Source of the DNA: Hydractinia symbiolongicarpus
Lineage: Eukaryota; Cnidaria; Hydrozoa; Anthoathecata; Hydractiniidae
NCBI RefSeq assembly: GCF_029227915.1
Contig: NC_079882.1
Coordinates: 2,606,001 to 2,666,000 of the forward strand
Direction: 5' to 3'
DNA length: 60,000 nt
Both the position numbers and the translations under genes were made by a program. Positions 1-11,500 of the stretch are shown here, one piece after another. Within the stretch, counting starts at the first letter, position 1, and every line of letters begins with the position of its first letter. The notes under the pieces were generated by a model. The model was not told the origin of the DNA. It saw only the letters and a program-made list of their open reading frames with translations, and did no database searches.

Positions 1-2567
1 TCCCTTTGCACATTCTTTAGGAGATAAGATCGTCTCATAGTTTTCTGATACACAGTAAGCTTCTCTCTTCTGGATACCACGTCCACAAGCTGCACTACAA
101 CTACCCCATGTGGTATAGGCTACATTGAAGCTAAATATAATACAAACAATTGATACAAACAATATTTGATAATATTTCGAAGCAGATTTTCCATGCAACG
201 GAACTGAAAACTTTGATTTCAAACACTAATTGCGTTTCTGTCTACAGTAAAGTGGATTTTAAAAGTTTTTAAAATAAAGGAACTGGAAATTTTGAGCATA
301 CTTGCAGTGGGCAGTCATCAGAGAGGCTGTTGAGTATTACTTGGAACTTTCTACTAATTAAGCAGAGAAAAACCAAGGGGAAAATAAAAAAAGTGACCGT
401 GTATTGGATTTAAAATATGAGGTCTCCTTTTCACCATCTTTCCACCCATTATCATCCTTATCAGAATAAAAAATAAATCTTTTTTTTTTTTACTTTACAT
501 ATTGCAAAAACCAATTGCTTACCCTGGACATTTTCTTTCGTAACAAGAAACACTCTCTGGTGGTTTTTCACCGAAACATTTGTCTGCAGCTGCATTCTGA
601 TTGGTTGCTTTATCAACACACTGTATTGTTCTTTCTTTTGTTCCTTTGTCACACGTGACTGAACACGGACTCGATTCAACAATATCCCAAGCATATTCTG
701 GACATTGTCGTTCATTACATCGCACAATTCTCTGTGGTGAAGGACCATCACAGTATCGATTTTCAACAGACAACTTAGTCTTCTCATTTACGCAATACAC
801 TATTCGAACTTTATACCCTCCTCCACAGGTCTGCGAACATTTCCCTTCTAAGTGAACGCACCATATGAAGATATCGCACTCTTGTATATTACAAGGCTCC
901 AAAACATTTGGCTTACCCTTTGTGTCACACTTAAGGGGATTAACTATGCTTTTACTTTCGCCATCAATACATGTTACTGTTCGAGTGCGAGTACCAACTC
1001 CGCATGATTTCGAGCAACTTTTCCACACGCCTGCTAACCAATTGTACATTCGTGGACGTTCTTTAGTAGGACACTGCATTGATGTAATCGGAGCTTTCTG
1101 TGAACAAAAAGAACGATCCGCTAGAAGGTTGTCAAATACGTTTAAGCATTCCACAACTCGAGCTTTTCTGGAAGCAGAACCGCAAGTTTTAGAGCATTTA
1201 CTCCATTGTTTGATGACCCATTGAAACCTAAAAAAGTAAGGTTTTTTACAAACTTTCTAACTATTATATTTGAATGAGAAGAATAACAATGAGTCATGAT
1301 GCACTTCTGGGGTTGGACCCTTTCAAATAAAAAATCTCCGCCATAGGTCCTTGCACCCTCCCATATCTCAAGAAAAAATCCCAGGGGCCACAAAAATTAA
1401 TTTTCAAAAAAATGTTTGCCCCTTGTCTTGGGAAAATGAGTAAATTATGTAAGCTATGTTTTTTTTAATCACAATTTGCAACTAAAGTTTGTCTATATCT
1501 GAAGTTACTCGAGAAAAAAGTTCTATTGCTTATAAAGTCTTAAGTCCTTAAACTAAACTCACTTTCTTCGGCATTCTTGCAAATTACAATATCTAATATA
1601 AAGCGGTTTTTTCTGATATCGACAATGTTTGTGATTAACTTCTTGTGAATCTTGTAAGCGAATACAAGCAACTACAGATTGTTGTTTTCCTGTAAAGAAA
1701 AAAACAACAATATAATCACATGCACTGCAAAGGCAACCTGCTTTATTTACCGATTTATATTCTTACTCGTTCACTCACATAATTTATTCATTCATTTATT
1801 TATTAACCCTTTTATACTCGATCAATTATTCTATTATACCTATTATGGATTAAACAAAAAAAATTACCCACCTGCACCACAGGAGCTGGAGCATGTTTGC
1901 CATCTTTTAATCTTGTAATTGGTACGTTACTTTCTCAGTGATTGGATTAAAGTATTCATAAACCAATGAAAGAGGTCGTATGCGTTCACTGGAAAATGTG
2001 TACGTCTGCGGAAGGAAAAATAAATTGTCTATAAAAGTAGCCTTAATATGAAGTTTCATTTAGACGGTGAAACGAAAATTTCAGTCTAGTCTTAAACAAT
2101 GATTGGATTAAATGAAACTTAGGTTAGTATTTTCTGCCTCAAAATTTTATTTTAAACACGAGATGTCTGAAATGAAACTTGTGAACGTGCACAAAGCTAT
2201 TGAACAAGTTTAAAAAGCTGTTTCCCATGTGTATAAGTTTGCACAACCCTGACTTAAAAAACTTCATACATAAACGACGAAATTTTAATGTGGTTAGAAA
2301 TCTTACTTCTGGTGCATATATAGGCTACTAAAGATGTCGCAAAAGTGGAAACTTCTGACGAATGAATCATTTTTGAGTAAAACTTGAAACAACCAAAGTA
2401 GAAAAAACACGCTTACTCAACTTAACACAAGCACCTTAAAAAAATGTGAGTGAGACTATTTTTTTGCATTTTCACATTATACATTTTAAAATCATTATAA
2501 TTAAGCAAATAAAGTAAACCTACAACGACATCGATATCTTTTTGAAGAGGACCTTGACATGAACGTA
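1..2567 (-). pseudogene. Tandem duplicate of the ADAMTS C-terminal block, with lesions
   Basis: This segment repeats the exons of 3,813-6,100: 2567-2524 (44-nt stub of the spacer exon), 2005-1872, 1689-1563, 1227-523 and 130 to the left edge. Lengths match the intact block (127 and 705 nt), except that 2005-1872 is 134 nt instead of 133. An extra base near 1,918 shifts the frame to a TAA just before the TSP1 Trp. Exon 1227-523 is open but has lost a TSP1 cysteine (PTKER against PTKEC). Either it is a distal continuation of the same gene now decaying, or a partial duplicate that was never complete. Confidence 0.75.
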
Positions 2568-2781
2568 CTAAAATGGAGAGCTTTGCATGCATAAATTATT
2601 TTTTCAATGGTCTTGCATTGTGTTGGCAACCTCAAATGCAATTTTTATATTTATTAGTCCAATACTGTCAGAAATATTTATGCATGTATTGGTATTTTTG
2701 TAGTTTTATCTTATCCATAATTTAATCGTTTATTATTACTTAACACAACTGGTAAAGCAGTATATCAAAACAAAAAAATAC

Positions 2782-3381
2782 CTTGTAGCCTGATGCTGCT
2801 TCTGTCTCGTTGGCAAGTATTTTTGCCTGCAACCAACGTCCACCTTGGTGAGCCTCTCTTTCAAACGCTACCCGCTCACCAAGGCTAGATACAGCGCGAA
2901 CTCGTAACTGGCCTACCGATGGACCTTTCATGTAATACCAAAACTCCAGACAGCCTTTTTTCATCTTGAGGTATTTTGAGGTTAATTCAGCTTAATGGCC
3001 ACGTTTTCTAGGTCGAGATGCTTCGATGTATGCGAAATAACCTGAATTATTGTAAGTTAAAAGTAGAAATTACTTGTTTAAAGTGGTGTGTGGAAAACAA
3101 ATACATAAATAAGTGAACCCTCAGACTAGGTTTTAATTTATAATCAAGGATTTTTTTTTGTGAAAAAAAGTTTAACAAAAATATGTGCAAGTAAAAAAGG
3201 ATAAGGAAAATTACGTATACTCATTTGTTTTCACAATGCTTACCTGAACGCGTTGTATGATCTTTCGACGGGCCAGTATTAATTGAAGGTGTAGATTTAC
3301 CAATTGTCCAATCAAAATCATCGTCTTTAGTGTTTTCCCAATCACAGTAGGTTTGTGAATCAAAATTACAGAAAAGTTTAT
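2782..3381 (-). pseudogene. Second (C-terminal) MAM domain with in-frame stop
   Basis: Exons 3381-3244 and 3041-2782 join in phase 1 to the preceding TSP1 exon. They read KLFCNFDSQTYCDWEN, DDDFDWTIG, NTGPSKDHT, then GYFAYIEASRPRKRGH, then TAA at 2994-2992, and continue in the same frame with AELTSKYL, GCLEFWYYMKGPSVGQLRV and GGRWLQAKI. The normal MAM residue at the stop is usually Lys (GDKAELTS), so one A-to-T change explains it. Coding similarity continues on both sides, so the stop is probably recent. The terminal MAM exon was not confidently found; a weak remnant may lie near 2,600-2,670. Confidence 0.75.
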
Positions 3382-5468
3382 CTAAAAAGTTAAAAACATT
3401 GCCTAGACATAAAAATACATCAAAATAAATTCCAGTATTCCCAACTCATCTACTTCGGGATATCTATCAGAATCTCAGGTTCAATTTTTCTGATTTTATA
3501 CGCTTTTCTTGATCTTTTTTTATTTTTTAAACAAGTTTGGAGTCAGAAATGACCACCAAGTATATGCACCGATGTAAAAATGAATCTTCTCTGATAGACA
3601 TCATGTACTCTGAAAAATTAAGATTAGTTAAAAAACATCGAGAAGACATTGTGTATTTTGTTTCCCTAATTTCCATTTGAAGTTATTTGCGTAATGCCTA
3701 ATCCTCCTTCAATTTTGAGATCTTTCCCATATAGACCTCCCACCGAAACGAAGTATCCTATCACATAAGTGGAGTTCAGAAAGGACAGCTACAGTAACTT
3801 TAAAATATCTACCTGATCTCGCGCATGGTGTTCTTTGACAGCTTCTCTTTAATAACAAATCTCCCTTTGCACATTCTTTAGGAGATAAGATCGTCTCATA
3901 GTTTTCTGATACACAGTAAGCTTCTCTCTTCTGGATACCACGTCCACAAGCTGCACTACAACTACCCCATGTGGTATAGGCTACATTGAAGCTAAATATA
4001 ATACAAACAATTGATACAAACAATATTTGATAATATTTCGAAGCAGATTTTCCATGCAACGGAACTGAAAACTTTGATTTCAAACACTAATTGCGTTTCT
4101 GTCTACAGTAAAGTGGATTTTAAAAGTTTTTAAAATAAAGGAACTGGAAATTTTGAGCATACTTGCAGTGGGCAGTCATCAGAGAGGCTGTTGAGTATTA
4201 CTTGGAACTTTCTACTAATTAAGCAGAGAAAAACCAAGGGGAAAATAAAAAAAGTGACCGTGTATTGGATTTAAAATATGAGGTCTCCTTTTCACCATCT
4301 TTCCACCCATTATCATCCTTATCAGAATAAAAAATAAATCTTTTTTTTTTTTACTTTACATATTGCAAAAACCAATTGCTTACCCTGGACATTTTCTTTC
4401 GTAACAAGAAATGATTTTTGGGGGCTTTTTATGCAAGCATTTTTTGTCAGCTGTGTTCTGATTGGTTGCTTTATCAACACACTGTATTGTTCTTTCTTTT
4501 GTTCCGTTTCCACACGTGACTGAACACGGACTCGATTCAACAATACCCCAAGCATATTCAGGACATTGTTGTTCATTGCACCGCACTATTCTCTGCGGTG
4601 AAGGACCATCGCAGTATCGATTCTCAACAAATAACTTAGTCTTCTCGTTAACGCAATACACTATACGAACTTTATACCCTCCTCCACAGGTCTGCGAACA
4701 TTTCCCTTCTAAGTGAACGCGCCATATGAAGATATCGCACTCTTGTATGTTACAAGGCTCCAAAACGTTTGGCTTGCTTTTAGTGACACATTTGACGTCA
4801 TCAACAGTGTTTTTACTTTCGGCATCAATGCATTTTACTGTTCGAGTGCGGGTACCAATTCCGCATGATTTCGAGCAACTTTTCCATTCGCCTGTGGTCC
4901 ATTTATATACTCGTGGGCATTCTTTGGTGGGGCATCGTATTGTTGTGATGGGAGTTCTTCGAGGACAAAAAGAAGGTTGGGTTAAAACATTTTCAAATAC
5001 ATTTAAACATTCTACAACTCGAGTTTTTCTAGAATCTGCACCGCACGTCTTAGAACAGTCGCTCCATTTCCTGATGACCCATTTGAACCTGAAAGAAATA
5101 GGTTAATAGTAGCTTCTGAGACGGTCAGATGTTAATGATGAAGATGAGGAAACCAATCATTTTTATCAATATTATGTAAATGTTCATTTACAGTCAAATT
5201 TTAAAAAAAGGCATTATACAGTTACGAAAATACGTCATCATGAAAATCTATACGCAATCCTCATACATTGTTCCAACAAGCTAAACTTACTTTCTTCGGC
5301 ATTCTTGCAAATTACAAGATCTTATATAAAGCGGCTTTTTCTGATGTCGACAATGTTTGTGATTAACTTCTTGTGAATCTTGTAAGCGAATGCAAGCAAC
5401 TACAGATTGTTGTTTTCCTATAAAAAGGTGAAAACAAATATAATCGAATGCATCCCTTCTGTTTGTAT

Positions 5469-5556
<88 letters not shown>

Positions 5557-8500
5557 TATCCTTTTATTCACTAATTCATGTATTTATATAGTAATTTCTT
5601 AGTTTGTTAGTCACTCATTCGCTTATTAACACAATTTTTGCATTAATACTTCATCAAATATCTATCGGTCAATTATTTACAATTTGTGCACTTGTACGTC
5701 CGACCCACCTGTGCCACAAGAACGAGAGCATGTTTGCCATCTGTTAATCTTGTATTGGTACGTTACTTTCCCACTGATTGGACCAAAGTATTCATAAGCC
5801 AATGAAAGAGGTCGTATTCGTTCACTGGTAAAAGTGTACGCCTGCAAAAATAAATAAATAAACGTGCACAAAGACGACGCATGGTCGCAAAAGTGGCGGG
5901 AAAATATCACGGCAAAACATTTCATGAGTAAGACTTTAAACAAACGGATTCCTCATGCGGAATACAATTTTAACACAAGCATTTTTATAAAATGTGGTAT
6001 CTTTACCATTATACATTTTAAAATCATTATAATTAAGCAAATAAAGTAAACCTACAACGACATCGATATCTTTTTGAAGAGGACCTTGACATGAAATGTG
6101 TTGAAAACCATTAGAAACTTTCTGAAAGTGGAAAGAAACGCCATCAATCACAAAATAATCTTCATACTTCGTACTCAAGTAGATACTGTTGTGAAACATT
6201 TTACGTAAGCCGATATAATGTGGTTTATGTGATGTTTCCGTTATGTTGATAAACGTTGAATCTTTCGATAGCTTGAGAAAAATTTCGTAATCTAAAACAT
6301 CAAGAAAGTAACGTTTTTAACAGGCAATCTATGATCTATGATGATGATGGCAAAAAATACTACTGGGTGTGAGAAAACAAATTTTGCCTAAAATAGTATT
6401 TTTATGTGACACAAAAAGCAACATTTTTATGTTACCATTATCAAATTTGTTTATCCTGCTAAATTTAAACGAATCACGAAACATTTTTGAAACAATGTTA
6501 GCTTAACACATTATATTTAGGTGACCAAAACCCATTGTTTTTATGTTCTATTCGTTCACTCTGTGCCAAACTTTGTTTAAAAAGGGATTGACGCCAGTCA
6601 ATCAGTTAATCTGTCTTAAAAAACCACTAAGGGCATGGAAACGGTACTCATGCAAGAGAATCATATCATAGTGAGATAAAAATGATCTTACCATGACTGC
6701 AGAGTCTGTTTAAATACATTTTATCAGAAAGCTTTCAAAAAGACACGCAATACAAGAGTACTGTAGATTTATCAAAAAAAATACACTTTAATCCCACTAA
6801 TTACCTTTCGCTGGAGTTAATTCTGATTTGGCAGTTCGTCTTATACATGACGAGCCGTCGCCACCACAAACCATACAGTTATCAAATGTTAAAGTGGAAC
6901 CAAACTTATTATCACATCCAAATTTCTATGATACATAAAAATTGTATTTACCTTGTACTTGGTGTTGTTGGCACAAACAGAATACACAAATAATACAGGA
7001 TGCTTATAATAAACGCGAAATTGTTCACAAAAACATATAGTGCACCACTTTTCAATTTTTTTTACCTTAGTAATTTGAAAGTTATATTTTTTCAAAAGCT
7101 GCACAATAATAACACCTGCATTGTTAAAAGTTTTGTAACTTGTGAATTTAATCTATTTTTCAATGTTTAGTTCTTAGCATGGGAGTATTAACAGATAATG
7201 ACTAAATTTGGGTATTGTTAACCATCTGGATTTTACAAGTGTGCAATACAAGTTTAGCCATTCTGATTGGCTTAGCGCTCTTGACGACGGGCTGATATGA
7301 AGCGGTATTGCCCGTCGTCAAGAAAAAGGTTGCTTAAAATGTAAACAAGCACGACAAAACAAGTTTCAAGAAGCATTCGAAACGATTATACCTCTAACTC
7401 CTACAATACATTATCGAGAAAAACATTTCAAAGGAAAGAAACAATGTCAAGTTTTACTGTTGAAGTACCCAGATTTTGTGTCAATAAATTTGTCTACAAG
7501 CTTCTTTAACATAGCTGGTAACTATCTACATTGCCTCTCAAAAACAATGATGAGATATCCAGTTTTATCGAAAATGCAAAATACAGGACGACCAATTTTT
7601 TAACAACTGCATCCTTCCTTATTTGCAGACTCGTTCCTTCAGTTTTTTTAGTTATCCAGTCAACAATAAAAATCGTGAAAGCCCATGTTATTCTTGGCTA
7701 CCTAACTAATAAAAAAATCTTTAATATTCGCTGTGTCTCAACTTTAGTTGCACATACAACTCTACACATTCAAACATCGTAATGTTTTGTTTACAAAGAT
7801 TTATTAAATAATGAGTTTCGCATTTTGATAGTATGTTTCTGTTTTTAGACAGGACTGTTTGGAATTTTGACCTCGAGTTTCAACAAAAGTAGTAAATTAT
7901 ATTCTTATTTAAAACCGAATTTCTGATTTTTAGACGGTTAACAAATACAATAATAACCGACTACGTCTTGCTGTACCAAAATTATCGCTCTAGTCTTTAC
8001 AGCAAGCTTGCAAGCTCGGTCGGCAATTAGACCTTGGACGATATTTTGCGGTATAGCTAGGCGTAATCAGTTAATATTGTATTACTAATAGAAATATAAG
8101 TCTAACTCTTGGTATCTTTCACATATCAGAGTTCTATGTTCTGTGTGTAAATCACTACTCTGATATCAAGAATCAACTGGAGGAGTCTTTAAATTTGTGC
8201 TTTAAGAATGTGGAAATAATTAAAAGAACAATGACACAAAAATTGTATTACAAATGATGGATTGAGCACCCAGGAGAATATTTTAAACCACCCTTTAACA
8301 AAGGAAGGGGAGTATTTAAGAAATGGAGAATAAACGAGAGGGTAGGTTGGTACAACAAATTGAATTTGCCACTCTTTTAATCTTTCCTCTCTCTGAAATA
8401 CACACAACAACTAAAGTCAACTTTGTCGATATTAACGTTAATTAATACAGTATTTTAATTACACTCACTTAAATTCCAATAAGTTGCTCACTCGTATTTA

Positions 8501-11500
8501 AATAGACCCTTAAGTAGGGCATTTATGGTATAACTGAACAATCTTGATTCACCACAAATTTTCTAACCTTGCATACTCCTTGAATACACATATCACTGCT
8601 CCTATTGGAATAGCATTTCGTTCCATCTTTAACTTTTATGCCCATTTTAAAAGATTGTGCATTGCGTGAACGACAGGAAATCACACAGGGATTCTGATCT
8701 GGAAAATAGAGAACATTTTAAATGTTTCAACTATTATTCTAGTTAAGAAGGGATTATATTCTATATTTCCATACCTTTCTGATCAGAATTACACAATCCA
8801 GCCACCACTGATATGTCATCTATAGCAATATTACTAGTCCAATATACTCCACGAACAGCTTCAACCACAATCTATGAATACAAGTTGATAAAAGACATTC
8901 TAGCATTGTTACTTACAATGCCAAATTAACTATTCACATTTATTCTACAAGTACATGCAAATATAGATAATATTGCCTATAATAAAGCAAGCTTGGAAGG
9001 GGATAACAAAAAGCACACGAAATGATTTAAAAAATGAGAAAACGGTTTACTCTGTAGTTAGCAACAGAATGCAAAGAAATTTGCATCTTCTTCCAGCCAT
9101 CTTGTTGGTTTCCTGATTTATTCCATACTTCCTGTTCAGTACTATTCGCATACAGAAGTTTAATTTTTAGGCTACCTATATCTCTACCGTACATATAAAA
9201 CATATTGAAACAAATTCGTGGTGCTCTGATATTTGGACTGATCAATCTAGCAACATCTCCTTTTTTCACTTTGTTGTCGTAAGATATAGATCTTCAATGA
9301 AGACGTATTTGCCTAAAAGTTTAGTGACATCGGAAAAAATGTGTAAAAGTAAAATTATTTAACTCAGTATGGGGAATTTATGGCTTCAAACTTGCTTTAC
9401 AATTTTTCTAAGAGAAAAAAAAGGACTTGGTAAATTGGAGATTAAAAAATGCAGACCTTTTTCATTTTTAAATGTATGATCATTGGAAGGACCAGTTTTG
9501 TAGCTTTTTGTTTTTCCACTATTCATTCGCCAATCCATATTGTTATTAAGACTATTTTTCCAATTGCAAAATCCTTCTTCAAATGAGCAGTTGACATTAT
9601 TATATCTTTGTTTCACTTAAAACAGAAAGATCAATATATAAATTAGATTATATGTCAATGGTTTTGCATAACTTTTTTACAACTGATCAACATGCACCTA
9701 CTTTTACAGAATTTATTTTTGCATGAAGAAGTGGAAAAACATCATTCCTTGGAACAAGTTTCACTATTATCCTGTAAAAATGATACCTACATCTCATTTC
9801 AATAGCTTTATCTGTGTACAACACCCATCTTCTTGGTTTCAAGTTTGTACACTGTTCTGTGCGAATTGCTTTATATGACTTTAAGATTGGACATGGCTGT
9901 AATGCATAATGATTAATTTAACATGGAGATAAGGGGAAGCTTTAGGTGGGTTTATTAGATGAAAATGGTTTGCAAATTTTTTAAAAACGATAAGAAAAGA
10001 AATTTTTTGTTATAGTTAGATGAAGACACCCTATTTTTAAACTTTCATCAACTTACTTGAGTATTGCATATATCTATTTCCACATATTTTCCAAAACAGG
10101 GAGAATTATTTGGTCCTGGCCTACAAAGCAAACTTAATAAATAAAACCATGTAATCACTTCAGAATGTACAAAGATTATGAAATACACACAAAGTTTAGA
10201 GGCAATAGTTGAATTTATTATTTTTTACTTAGGAGAATCACATTTTCTTATTTTTTTACGAACACCAACACCGCAACTTTGTGAGCGATTCGACCATGAG
10301 TGCCACAATCCCCAGTTTCCATGTACTATATTTATTGTATTCTTATCTACAACACATGACCAATTTGAACAATGCTATAATGTAATTACAACGTTATGGG
10401 ATTCGTATTTGTTTTGTAAATGCTAACCAGCCAAACAATTGTTAAGTTAATCTGCTAATATGCACAAACCTGGTTTCTGCCACAAATGGAACCTTTAAGT
10501 GCAGGTCTTGAGTTTGTTTGACAGACTTTTTCTGTGTGTTTTTTGCACTGCAATTTTTGACAGGGATTTAACTTGCGTTAAAAGAACAAAAAGAAATATT
10601 AGTTGCAAGACCCTTGGTAGAATACACTTTTTAGAAAAAGTAGCTGTAGTATATAGGATAAATGTTGTACAAAGTTTTGTTTTATCTTTCTATTCTGCCT
10701 GTTACTTTCACATGTAAGGGACACACATACTAACATAAAAAACAACAACAAATAATGTAGAACAAGCTACAGCAGAGGCACACATTGACAACACAAACAA
10801 AGACAGAAACAAAGGTAACCTAACGTCACATTTTTATTGGACATAAAGTTAAAAGCAATATTGAAAAAGATGAGATTATAGAATTTTACTTATTTAAATA
10901 ATAATAATTGAGAAATATATTTTATCATCTCACATTTTTATGGTAACACATTTTGTTTATTACAGGATTAGAATGTTAGTACTTATTTTGGCTCTAAGAC
11001 AAATAGACAGAAGCCACAGCATAATGATATAGATAACTTGATAAAAGAAAAATTGCTTGCTTATTCTGACTAGAATTCCAAATAAGAATTAAAAGCAATG
11101 CATGTGAGAAGGTAAGATGTTGAATATTGGTAACATTCTCTTAGAGGTTAACAATCTGGGACAAGAAAAATACGCTCTTTCATTAATAAGAAAATGCAAA
11201 AAAATAAACTAAAACAAACATTCTAAGGATATAGATATTAAGAAAAATTATCTCTAAGGGATATAAATTTGATAAAATGTAAACAATGTTCTCCAAAACT
11301 CGAAACTTACAGTAGTGCAAGCTCTGTATGATTTACCAAAATTGAATTGACATTGCTCTGTTAATGTGTATGGAATGTCACAAATTCCAGAACATTGCTT
11401 CTTATGCTTCTGTACGTTCTTTAAACAAGAAAAGGATCTATCAAAATAACATATAATTATTTATTAATTTAATTTATTTTATCATTAACTTTATATACCA

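Noticed and set aside
461-1224. Plus-strand and alternative-frame readings across 461-1,224 and 4,322-5,106
   Set aside because: They are antisense or shifted shadows of the TSP1 exons; only the minus frame carries the repeated WxxCSxxCG pattern.
2600-2740. Third exon of the second MAM domain
   Set aside because: Only about 17 bases (TATTGGACTAATAAATAT) resemble the first MAM's exon; kept as a hint, not a feature.
5287-5571. Lys-Glu-Arg repeat protein frame across the CTTT microsatellite
   Set aside because: The repeat translates as KERK simply because of the tetranucleotide; the real exon begins at 5,417.
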